A stretch of DNA of 8,196 nucleotides from Candidatus Thorarchaeota archaeon SMTZ1-83 (GTDB lineage Archaea; Asgardarchaeota; Thorarchaeia; Thorarchaeales; Thorarchaeaceae), in the NCBI GenBank assembly GCA_001563325.1, contig LRSK01000137.1, forward strand, positions 1-8,196, read 5' to 3'. The notes beneath the pieces were generated by a model, which was not told the origin of the DNA, did no database searches, and saw nothing but the letters and a program-made list of their open reading frames with translations. Position 1 is the stretch's first letter. Each line of letters begins with the position of its first letter. Made by a program: the position numbers and the translations under genes. This document shows, piece after piece, positions 1 through 5,543 of the stretch.

Positions 1-948
1 CCAGAGTCCCGCAGGAGAGGTCACTACCGCCGCTTGATGGTTCGCATGACCGAGTACATGCGTGACAATGGTTTTGCTACTAGTGTTCTCTACCCATTCA
101 AAGACACGTTTTACGGAGCCTTTGGATACGTCAACTGTGCGCCGATGCTCAGGATCGTAGCAAATCCCGCACACTTGAAGAGATGGAAACTACCCTCAGG
201 CTACACCGTAGAGAGAATGCCGTACGCTGATGCTTTGGAGCATTGTAGAACCGTCCAGACTGAAGTTGGGAAGAAGACTCACGGCATGACTCGTAGAAGT
301 GATAAGAGGTGGGAAGAACTTTCCATTGGGAACAAGTCAAATGTGGCCGTGGCATTCGGCCCTAGTGGCAGTCCTGAAGGGATACTGATCCACCAACACA
401 AAGGTTACGCTGATCTGTATGGCAATGATGACATGGGGCAAATGAGAGTCCGAGAATGGTTGTGGACCAACGCAGATGCCCGGAGTGCGCTGCTCAACTA
501 CATCCACCTGCACTCTGACCAAATCCTAAAGGTCGAAATCCCTGTCAACCCGACCTCTGACGACTACTTCCAATGGATTGAGGGACGCAACACCATAGAG
601 ATGAATACTGGACTTCCGTTCATGGCGAGGTGCGTTTCCGTTCAGAAAGCATTGGAGGGACTTCCTGCGTCAGGGGCAGAGAAGGTAGTCTTTCGTGTTG
701 AGGACCGTCTTTGTGAGTGGAATAGTCAGACGTTCCAACTTGAGGCCGAGAGTGGCCAACTGAGAGTTGAATCAAGAGGAAGCTCCAAGGCAGACACCAC
801 GATGTCCATTGAAGGAATCTCAGCCTTGGTCTATGGAACAATGACTGCTTCCGAACTGGTACCATATGGATGGATTAGCGGTGATATCTCGCAAGCATTG
901 CTGGATTGGTTCCCAAGAGTCTACGCGTGGATGTATGAGCAATACTAA
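1..948 (+). CDS. Eis-type GNAT N-acetyltransferase with C-terminal SCP2-like domain, 5' partial
   Basis: The frame is open from the first base, so the gene starts upstream; 315 residues are visible of a family usually about 400 long. The fragment begins PESRRRGHYRRLM, which fits the acetyl-CoA pyrophosphate-binding loop of Eis proteins (P-x-x-RRRG). The motif FYGAFGY follows at residues 37-43; in mycobacterial Eis the tyrosine of this motif acts as general acid. A second, degenerate GNAT-like section follows, and from about residue 210 a SCP2/sterol-carrier-like domain runs to the end. The protein finishes in an aromatic residue (WMYEQY), in line with Eis enzymes, where the C-terminal carboxylate takes part in catalysis. 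Family knowledge suggests acetyl transfer from acetyl-CoA to amines in the cytosol; the substrate is unknown. It converges on the PRC-barrel gene with 105 bases between. The family call is solid; the substrate is not. Confidence 0.88.
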   Translation, partial: PESRRRGHYRRLMVRMTEYMRDNGFATSVLYPFKDTFYGAFGYVNCAPMLRIVANPAHLKRWKLPSGYTVERMPYADALEHCRTVQTEVGKKTHGMTRRSDKRWEELSIGNKSNVAVAFGPSGSPEGILIHQHKGYADLYGNDDMGQMRVREWLWTNADARSALLNYIHLHSDQILKVEIPVNPTSDDYFQWIEGRNTIEMNTGLPFMARCVSVQKALEGLPASGAEKVVFRVEDRLCEWNSQTFQLEAESGQLRVESRGSSKADTTMSIEGISALVYGTMTASELVPYGWISGDISQALLDWFPRVYAWMYEQY

Positions 949-1053
949 CGGTGATTGAAGAATGCTCCCGTCCTGAGTCTTCGCTCCGCTTGTACGGTTC
1001 AACTAGGGGCCTCTGCGAGACCCCAACAGAGTAGCCAATTCCCTCTTGGGTTT
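949..1053. other. Convergent intergenic gap
   Basis: This 105-base gap lies between two convergent stop codons. It holds only weak inverted repeats, for example GGGG at 1006-1009 with CCCC at 1021-1024 and CTCTG at 1011-1015 with CAGAG nearby. There is no convincing T-rich terminator on either strand. It presumably ends both transcripts, but the sequence does not show how. Confidence 0.3.
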
Positions 1054-1731
1054 CTAGGCGAAACCACGGCCAGGTACTGACCCCACCCGCAGGTGTTCAA
1101 ATCGCGAGTCGTCGCGCTTCTCTTTGCCTTGGACCTCACGTTTGTACCTCTCAAACTCATTTTCGCAATTTGACTCCAGCTGAAGCTTCGCCAACTTCAG
1201 TTTGATTTGCTTCTCTGTGATTTCCTCCAAGTCTCTAGAATGAACCAGCAAGTCGATGTCTGGATATGCTCCGAGCCTCTCCATCGTTTCTTCGAAGAAG
1301 CCTCCGCCGACGACAAGCCAGATGTCACCTTCAGTATCCCACCAGATGTCAATCACATTTCCGATTTTCAACCCATCTGCGTCTATGACCTTCGCCTTCG
1401 ACAGTTCTGATAACCTTACGTCATTGCCAAGTATTGCAGTGTCGCAATATGTATCACAAAGCGTTTCGCCGTCGACCTTGAGTTTGATTACTTTCTCTTC
1501 AACGACATCAATCTGGTCGATGTCGAAAACCGGGTCGACGTCTTTTCTGACTTTGATAGCTTCAAGAAGCTCCTCGATTCTACCTCCACCAATGATCATC
1601 GACTTAGGCGTGAGCTTGGTGCCATCGACTGTGATAATGAAATCAATGACTTTGCCAAGTTCGTCTCCATCAACATCTATTACTGTCTTCTTCTTTAGGC
1701 CTGTATATTTCAGATCGTAGCATTGGACCAT
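1054..1731 (-). CDS. Tandem PRC-barrel domain protein
   Basis: This 225-residue protein has two PRC-barrel-like repeats. The first covers about residues 8-87, with TVIDVDGDELGKVIDFIITVDG near its start. The second covers about 107-182, with KVIDADGLKIGNVIDIWWD. Both show the characteristic 'v.d.dG..lGkV.d' opening strands. A highly charged tail (about 183-225, rich in Glu, Lys and Arg) follows and is probably flexible. There is no signal peptide or membrane segment, so it is likely cytosolic. PRC-barrel domains occur in RNA-processing and photosynthetic proteins, and in archaea some act as cell-division adaptors; which role applies here is not visible. The ATG at 1731 is supported by GGAGGG eight bases upstream and a TATA-like element 36 bases upstream. 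The long antisense open frame inside it is Ser/Pro-rich and looks like a shadow. Confidence 0.88.
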   Translation of the reverse strand: MVQCYDLKYTGLKKKTVIDVDGDELGKVIDFIITVDGTKLTPKSMIIGGGRIEELLEAIKVRKDVDPVFDIDQIDVVEEKVIKLKVDGETLCDTYCDTAILGNDVRLSELSKAKVIDADGLKIGNVIDIWWDTEGDIWLVVGGGFFEETMERLGAYPDIDLLVHSRDLEEITEKQIKLKLAKLQLESNCENEFERYKREVQGKEKRDDSRFEHLRVGSVPGRGFA

Positions 1732-1738
1732 ATGAGCA

Positions 1739-1744
1739 CCCTCC
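1739..1744 (-). promoter_or_regulatory. Shine-Dalgarno site of the PRC-barrel gene
   Basis: GGAGGG on the minus strand lies 7-8 bases before the ATG at 1731. It is one of the best ribosome binding sites in the window and fixes the start. Confidence 0.75.
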
Positions 1745-1766
1745 AGTTCTTAACAATAGTGAACCG

Positions 1767-1773
1767 ATATAAG
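1767..1773 (-). promoter_or_regulatory. TATA-like box of the PRC-barrel gene
   Basis: On the minus strand this reads CTTATAT, preceded by an A-rich BRE-like AGAAATC. It lies 36 bases from the start codon, so transcription would begin near 1744, just at or upstream of the ribosome binding site. A second candidate box lies further upstream at 1805-1812. Confidence 0.5.
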
Positions 1774-1804
1774 GATTTCTACTGAACTGCTCAGGCCCAA
1801 CGTG

Positions 1805-1828
1805 CATAAAAGCGTTCTCTACAGAGAA
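1805..1828 (-). promoter_or_regulatory. Second TATA-like box with abutting inverted repeat (possible operator)
   Basis: On the minus strand CTTTTATG (1805-1812) is a second TATA-like box. Two bases upstream of it lies the inverted repeat TTCTCT-gt-AGAGAA (1815-1828), with six-base arms and a two-base centre. This placement, at or next to the BRE position, is where an archaeal regulator would act. A start here would give the PRC-barrel mRNA a leader of about 50 bases. The same CTTTTATGC sequence precedes the HTH gene at 2984-2992. Function is inferred from position only. Confidence 0.35.
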
Positions 1829-1833
1829 AAAAA
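1827..1833 (-). terminator. T7 tract, probable terminator of the small minus-strand gene
   Basis: The plus strand has seven A in a row here, so the minus-strand transcript from the 2218-1916 gene carries U7 about 85 bases after its stop codon. Archaeal termination relies on such U tracts. Two hairpins (1894-1924 and 1872-1889) lie upstream of it but are not directly adjacent. It is the longest homopolymer I noticed in an intergenic region of the window. Confidence 0.5.
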
Positions 1834-1871
1834 GACTGAAACAGCAAGACACTACCCAAGTGGCGTCCTGT

Positions 1872-1889
1872 GCGGCTGGGAGGAGCCGC
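1872..1889. repeat. Perfect hairpin, six-base GC-rich stem
   Basis: GCGGCT at 1872-1877 pairs with AGCCGC at 1884-1889 around the six-base loop GGGAGG (plus-strand reading). It lies in the gap downstream of the small minus-strand gene, between its stop and the T7 tract. Confidence 0.55.
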
Positions 1890-1893
1890 TGAG

Positions 1894-1924
1894 GTCTACC
1901 GGCTTAGGTCCAAACCTAGTAGAC
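1894..1924. repeat. Two-part hairpin spanning the stop of the small gene
   Basis: GTCTAC (1894-1899) pairs with GTAGAC (1919-1924). Inside it TAGGT (1905-1909) pairs with ACCTA (1914-1918) around the tetraloop CCAA. The two stems are contiguous on the 3' side and separated by the five-base bulge CGGCT on the 5' side, giving 11 perfect pairs. The structure overlaps the stop codon of the minus-strand gene (1916-1918), so it may protect or end that mRNA. Confidence 0.5.
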
Positions 1925-2218
1925 TTCCCTAGGACTCTGGGTCAATCTATCTGGGAGTTGACCACCTTCACCCAGGACCTCTAGTTCATGGTCACGACCA
2001 TAGCGTCCACCATCGCTGCACAAGAAGCCCGACTTCTGAATGCCGCGGGCTTGCCGTTCTGCAGCTCTCCTCGTGATCATTCCGATGGTTGAAGGGACGC
2101 TCATTATTAGCTTCTTCTGTGTATCATCAATGACAAGGAGTATCGTGTCATCTGAAGCCGTCCTCGTGGTCTCATGAAACTGAGAGTTATTCTCATTGAA
2201 CTCAAGGTAGTATGGCAT
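1916..2218 (-). CDS. Small unrecognised protein, 100 residues
   Basis: I do not recognise this protein. It opens MPYYLEFNENNSQFHET. A hydrophobic strand-like stretch TILLVID follows near residues 25-31, then a short turn DDTQKK and another hydrophobic strand LIMSV. An amphipathic Arg/Ala-rich helix, ITRRAAERQARGI, runs about residues 48-60, and then come KSGF, GGRYG and a DHELEVL strand. The alternation of strands and helix suggests a compact alpha/beta domain rather than a random frame. There is no signal peptide, membrane segment or cysteine cluster. Coding status is supported by an upstream TATA-like CTATATATC and a GGAGG twelve bases before the ATG, which is slightly long spacing. The last twenty or so residues overlap DNA rich in inverted repeats. 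It stands alone, with gaps of 184 and 285 bases on either side. Confidence 0.6.
   Translation of the reverse strand: MPYYLEFNENNSQFHETTRTASDDTILLVIDDTQKKLIMSVPSTIGMITRRAAERQARGIQKSGFLCSDGGRYGRDHELEVLGEGGQLPDRLTQSPREVY
1931..2001. repeat. Cluster of overlapping inverted repeats at the 3' end of the small gene
   Basis: Three inverted repeats lie here. CTGGGT (1937-1942) pairs with ACCCAG (1970-1975), extended after a small internal loop by AGG (1931-1933) with CCT (1978-1980). GGTCAA (1940-1945) pairs with TTGACC (1958-1963), which excludes the first pairing. ATGGTC-ac-GACCAT (1988-2001) is a nearly perfect palindrome. All lie within the coding sequence of the minus-strand gene. Confidence 0.4.
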
Positions 2219-2230
2219 CTGGCTAATAGT

Positions 2231-2235
2231 CCTCC
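2231..2235 (-). promoter_or_regulatory. Shine-Dalgarno site of the small gene
   Basis: GGAGG on the minus strand lies 12 bases before the ATG at 2218. The spacing is longer than usual, but no closer in-frame start exists. Confidence 0.45.
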
Positions 2236-2268
2236 AATCAGGAGTTTTAATGACTGTTCGCCGGTTGG

Positions 2269-2277
2269 GATATATAG
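2269..2277 (-). promoter_or_regulatory. TATA box of the small gene
   Basis: The minus strand reads CTATATATC, preceded by AACAAT. It is the strongest TATA match in the window. It would place the transcription start near 2245, leaving a leader of about 26 bases that includes the GGAGG site. The element is nearly symmetric (GATATATAG on the plus strand), so it could also fire to the right. Confidence 0.6.
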
Positions 2278-2503
2278 ATTGTTTGCGTGTCTACTCTAGC
2301 AGGACGTGGAGTGGTTTCAACTATGGCGAAACTGAAGAGGCCGAATCTGGGATCAGAGCTCGGCTGCTGGCTAACAGACATTGGTACGAGTTTTCCGGAC
2401 TCGGTTGCGCCTAATTATGGCGCACCGTGCCAGTAGTCTTTCTGGTCTTCTGCCGATAATACAGAGCGAGGACGAGATGGTTATCTAGCAGGACTCTCTG
2501 GCC
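2278..2503. other. Gap between the HTH gene and the small-gene promoter
   Basis: No convincing gene is visible. A 37-codon plus-strand frame (2323-2436, starting MAKLKRPNLG and ending GAPCQ) has a GGAGTGG-like sequence about eight bases before its ATG and lies downstream of the symmetric TATA box. It is too short to call coding. The 11-base direct repeat TCTAGCAGGAC occurs at 2295-2305 and 2484-2494, close to both ends of the gap. No T-rich terminator for the HTH gene is seen. Confidence 0.35.
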
Positions 2504-2947
2504 TCAGTAGTCCTTGAAGGCAGAGGCTAGAATCTCACGTAGTCTTCCATGCTCATCGAATATCCAGTAGGTACCGCAATGAGCTATCATGCCTGCGTTG
2601 TTGTCCTTCCTGCTCCTCAGTTCTATCTCTCTGATTGCGAGTTTGAGAGCTTCAGTGTCGCTCATCCCCCATGCGGCGTTCCACTCGTCTGAGCCTTCAG
2701 GAAACTGTTCTGCAATCTTGTTTCTGATACGGATGGCACCAAGTTTCCGTGCGAGTGTGCTCTTGGATACACCAAGCACTCCTGCCCACCAGTCTAGGGA
2801 CGGAAGCCTCTCGCCTTTGGCAATCTCTTGATACTTTGCCCTGATGACATCCTCGTCGAAGTTAGTCGCGTTCACCAATCCGGGATACAACTCCGACATC
2901 ATGAGAAAGATCTTCGCATTTTTCTCCAACCTTCCTTTCTCCCCCAT
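2504..2947 (-). CDS. Small helix-turn-helix protein, putative DNA-binding
   Basis: The product is 147 residues. A helix-turn-helix pattern lies at about residues 52-73: DWWAGVLGVSKSTLARKLG matches the usual 'A..LGVSksTl.rkL' turn and recognition helix. The N-terminal part (about 8-45) is predicted helical and includes LYPGLVNATNFDEDVIRAKY. A helical linker (about 96-112) leads to a short C-terminal strand-turn-strand, YWIFDEHGRLREIL. There are no metal-ligand clusters, signal peptide or membrane segments. It is probably a transcriptional regulator, but its target is not visible; the exact family was not recognised. The ATG at 2947 lacks a clear Shine-Dalgarno sequence. A TATA-like CTTTTATG 38 bases upstream implies a leader of roughly a dozen bases, so initiation may be close to leaderless. 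Confidence 0.75.
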   Translation of the reverse strand: MGEKGRLEKNAKIFLMMSELYPGLVNATNFDEDVIRAKYQEIAKGERLPSLDWWAGVLGVSKSTLARKLGAIRIRNKIAEQFPEGSDEWNAAWGMSDTEALKLAIREIELRSRKDNNAGMIAHCGTYWIFDEHGRLREILASAFKDY

Positions 2948-2984
2948 GCCTGACTATTCCATGCCAGTCATTATTCCACCGGAG

Positions 2985-2992
2985 CATAAAAG
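2985..2992 (-). promoter_or_regulatory. TATA-like box of the HTH gene
   Basis: The minus strand reads CTTTTATG, 38 bases before the ATG at 2947, predicting a start near 2960. The nine-base sequence CTTTTATGC recurs at 1804-1812 upstream of the PRC-barrel gene. Confidence 0.5.
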
Positions 2993-3078
2993 GACTTATG
3001 TCCGAGGCCCAAGCGTTCGTTTAGCTGATTATCGTATCTAGGCTGTCATCATATTGGAGTATCCGTACCGAATATTCG

Positions 3079-3798
3079 TTAGGTAGGAAGCAAATGAGCT
3101 GTACCACAATGAGCGCACACGACTGCCTCTTCAAAAAGGTCTGGCATAGGCAGTGCTGCGCCACAGTTCTGGCATTTCAACTGCTTTATCTCTGCACGCT
3201 CTTCAGGAGGTAACTCCAAACGAAACACTTGTTGCGCAACGTCACGAATGGTTTTTCCAATCCTCCCAGCGGCTGCGGCCACAGCGTTGGTTTCAGAATC
3301 ACTAAGAGACCCAAGACCAACTCCTTTGAAGAAGCTGTCAATTGCCTTCCCTATCTTACCGAAGATTGACCCCGCTTTCCAAGTGAGTACATCGCCTACA
3401 TGCAGCTCAATCAGCTCGTCGTCAGGGTGTCCCGGAATCTGGTAGCCACGTTTCCAATCAGTCCGTTCGGACCTTGTTGATGAGAGCTGCAGCCCACAGC
3501 TCGGACAAGCCATCCTCCAATCGCTCCCTCTGAACCAACCCTTCTTGATCTTCTGCTCGCCCACATCATACCAACATCGTTTGTGAGCCACTTTCCCACA
3601 GTTTGGACACTCAAAGAGGTAGTACTTGTCAGGTTTGGCCCTTTGTGTGCTTCCCGACGGCAGTTGAAGATACGCAAGATCGTTGGTAGAGTTGTTCAGC
3701 AGATACTTGCCACATATGAAGCAGGTCTTTCCATCAAGCTTTCCCATCTTCTCTACGGATACTCTCACGTGCCAACGCCTCATGATGGGCTGCTTCAC
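3079..3798 (-). CDS. Cysteine-rich zinc protein: C4HC3 cross-brace-like N-terminus plus C-terminal zinc ribbon
   Basis: The 239-residue protein has two metal-ligand regions. Residues 26-101 read C26-x2-C29-x34-C64-x2-C67-x4-H72-x2-C75-x22-C98-x2-C101, a C4HC3 order. The C-x2-C-x4-H-x2-C core and a Trp three residues before the last pair resemble PHD/RING-type cross-brace fingers, although the 34-residue first gap is long. Residues 209-231 form a zinc ribbon, CQNC-x15-CAHC. Between them lie an amphipathic glycine-rich helix (about 143-163, FGKIGKAIDSFFKG) and an Ala-rich helical part. No transmembrane segment is seen. Function is unknown; protein-protein binding, or a ubiquitin-type ligase role if the host has that system, is speculative. 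The longest frame starts with GTG at 3798. ATG at 3783 (residue 6) is equally possible and fits a leaderless start from the CTTTAAG box. Confidence 0.8.
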   Translation of the reverse strand: MKQPIMRRWHVRVSVEKMGKLDGKTCFICGKYLLNNSTNDLAYLQLPSGSTQRAKPDKYYLFECPNCGKVAHKRCWYDVGEQKIKKGWFRGSDWRMACPSCGLQLSSTRSERTDWKRGYQIPGHPDDELIELHVGDVLTWKAGSIFGKIGKAIDSFFKGVGLGSLSDSETNAVAAAAGRIGKTIRDVAQQVFRLELPPEERAEIKQLKCQNCGAALPMPDLFEEAVVCAHCGTAHLLPT

Positions 3799-3803
3799 TT
3801 CCT

Positions 3804-3810
3804 CTTAAAG
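3804..3810 (-). promoter_or_regulatory. TATA-like box of the zinc protein gene
   Basis: The minus strand reads CTTTAAG, preceded by GAAGGG. Its distance to the ATG at 3783 is about 24 bases, which would make that ATG leaderless. The GTG at 3798 would then lie upstream of the transcription start. Confidence 0.35.
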
Positions 3811-3904
3811 CCCTTCGGAATCAGGAGACTAGACAGTATGCCACCTTCCATACAAAAGGGATTAACGTGGGTTTGACTCAGCAGGAATCAGTCCTAGTAC
3901 ATGT

Positions 3905-5530
3905 TTGAAGATGGATGCATCTGATATGATAAAATCACCATTTACGCTCAATCTACTGGAAGTATCGAGGGACGACAATGCGAGAGTTGGTGGAAAAGCT
4001 GCCAATCTGGGTCACATGATTAAGAGTGGAATCAACGTTCCAAGCGGGTTCGCAGTGACAGTCCGAGGATACCATGAGCTCATGGACCAGGCGGGCATCG
4101 CTGACAGAATGGAAAGGCTCTTGGAGGAGATAGACTACCATAATCCTGCTGCAATTGAGAATGCATCGTCCCAGATTCAAGGGATTGTTCGAGCCGCCAA
4201 TCTTCCACCTGACCTGATAGAGGCTGTCAAGAGAGCCTACCTTGATTTGGGAGAGGGCAGAGTCGCTGTCCGTTCCTCAGCTACTGCAGAAGACCTTCCA
4301 GACGCATCCTTCGCTGGGCAATATGACACCTATCTAAATGTCGAGGGTATTGATGATCTTGCCGAGTGCCTGAGGATGTGCTATTCCTCTCTTTGGACGG
4401 GACGAGCTGTTTCGTATAGACACAGGCAAGACATTCCACACCATGGTGTTAGTTTGGCCGTGATAGTCCAATCGATGGTGCCGGCAAAGAGTGCCGGGGT
4501 CATGTTCACTCAAAGCCCGACTAGCGAAGATGAATCTGAATTGATGATAGAATCCAACTTCGGACTGGGCGAAACGGTTGTGGATGGCACGGCAGTTCCG
4601 GACCGGTTTGTAATATCAAGAGGCACCAAGAAGGGAAAAGGCATCTTCAGTGTAGTCAGCAAAGAGATTGGCACGAAGAATCTGATTGCAGAGGCATTGC
4701 CATCAAGAAGTGGGATAGAGCTATCGACCGTCCCCAACGAGTTGAGTGAGGCTTCTTCTCTTGATGATGAAGAGGTGATCAGTCTAGCCAAGATTGGTAT
4801 GGAGATAGAATCCCTCTTCGGCACGCCACAGGACATTGAATGGGCTATTGACAAATCGGGCAAAACTCACATTCTGCAGTCACGGCCTATCACCACATCT
4901 GTGCTTCAGGAGAAGTCTGACAAGGAGCAGACAATGTGGACCAGGGGATATGCCGATGACTATTGGAACGACAATGTCACCCCTCTGTTTTTCGACCTCC
5001 TCGGAGACCACGTGAAGTACATTGTGAACATGGAGCTAAACCAAATCATGGGATACAAGAAGATGCCCGATGACGTGCTGAAACTGTTCAGAGCACACGC
5101 CTACTTCAATCTGGGCGTCATAAAGAACAAGGTTACGAATGAGATACCACATTTTGTCCGATCAGAAGATGTTCTCAACTACTTCCCTGAAGGTGCTGGG
5201 CCATATGGAAAAGAAACCATGAAAGAGCTTCCATTTGCATTGAAAGACAGGATTCTTGCGGAAATCAGAGTCATGCTCTTCGACCCAGACGGTAGCATCA
5301 ACAAGACTGCCGACGCTTATGACCAATGGAGCGAAGAGGTGTTTGCTCCTTACTGTGCTCAATTCGACGCTGAGTTTGCAGAGCTCTCCGAAACGGGTGA
5401 TTTGCAGTCGCTGATGATACTGGCAATGAAACTGAACAGGGTGATGATTCGCCATTTCAGAATGATTCGGTATGCCATTCCGGTTCACAACCTCGGCATG
5501 AACTTGATATCAAACTACCTTCTCGAATAG
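3905..5530 (+). CDS. PEP-synthase / rifampicin-phosphotransferase-like enzyme, N-terminal part (split gene)
   Basis: The 541-residue frame carries a full PPDK_N/ATP-grasp domain (about 14-330). Its landmarks are VGGKAANLG (Lys31), VRSSATAEDLPDASFAGQ (Arg123), the ESNFGLGE section, DIEWA (Glu311) and LQSRPIT (Gln325, Arg327). These match the ATP-binding residues of pyruvate phosphate dikinase and PEP synthase. Residues about 340-541 begin the helical middle domain, which in rifampicin phosphotransferase binds the acceptor. The frame stops at TAG 5528-5530 inside this domain; the rest continues in another frame (5544-6575). Such enzymes pass a phosphoryl group from ATP via a swivelling His domain to pyruvate or another acceptor; the acceptor here is unknown. 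The start is uncertain: TTG 3905, ATG 3911 or ATG 3926. It diverges from the zinc-protein gene. Confidence 0.85.
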   Translation: MKMDASDMIKSPFTLNLLEVSRDDNARVGGKAANLGHMIKSGINVPSGFAVTVRGYHELMDQAGIADRMERLLEEIDYHNPAAIENASSQIQGIVRAANLPPDLIEAVKRAYLDLGEGRVAVRSSATAEDLPDASFAGQYDTYLNVEGIDDLAECLRMCYSSLWTGRAVSYRHRQDIPHHGVSLAVIVQSMVPAKSAGVMFTQSPTSEDESELMIESNFGLGETVVDGTAVPDRFVISRGTKKGKGIFSVVSKEIGTKNLIAEALPSRSGIELSTVPNELSEASSLDDEEVISLAKIGMEIESLFGTPQDIEWAIDKSGKTHILQSRPITTSVLQEKSDKEQTMWTRGYADDYWNDNVTPLFFDLLGDHVKYIVNMELNQIMGYKKMPDDVLKLFRAHAYFNLGVIKNKVTNEIPHFVRSEDVLNYFPEGAGPYGKETMKELPFALKDRILAEIRVMLFDPDGSINKTADAYDQWSEEVFAPYCAQFDAEFAELSETGDLQSLMILAMKLNRVMIRHFRMIRYAIPVHNLGMNLISNYLLE

Positions 5531-5543
5531 CTCACTCAACACC

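Noticed and set aside
1095..1103. GTTCAAATC, resembling a tRNA T-loop
   Set aside because: It lies inside the PRC-barrel coding sequence, and no acceptor, D or anticodon stems could be found around it on either strand.
1256..1720. Long plus-strand open frame (154 codons) antisense to the PRC-barrel gene
   Set aside because: Its translation is dominated by Ser, Pro, Thr and Ile with no domain, typical of a shadow frame opposite a real gene. The minus strand encodes clear PRC repeats with a good ribosome binding site.
1670..1852. 60-codon minus-strand frame over the PRC-barrel promoter
   Set aside because: It overlaps the PRC gene start and both TATA-like boxes, has low-complexity composition and no ribosome binding site.
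1802..1984. 60-codon plus-strand frame in the hairpin region
   Set aside because: No promoter or ribosome binding site is seen, and its sequence is explained by the inverted repeats and the antisense small gene.
3069..3078. CGAATATTCG palindrome directly after the zinc protein stop codon
   Set aside because: It is only ten bases long, AT-rich at its centre and not followed by a T tract, so it is not a credible terminator or operator on its own.
4510..4863. 117-codon minus-strand frame inside the PEP-utilising enzyme gene
   Set aside because: It is Ser/Leu/Ile/Pro-rich without recognisable motifs, and the opposite strand encodes conserved ATP-grasp residues.
5515..5530. Programmed ribosomal frameshift at the break of the PEP-utilising enzyme
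   Set aside because: No slippery heptamer, upstream Shine-Dalgarno stimulator or clear downstream stem was seen next to the TAG. An indel is the simpler explanation.
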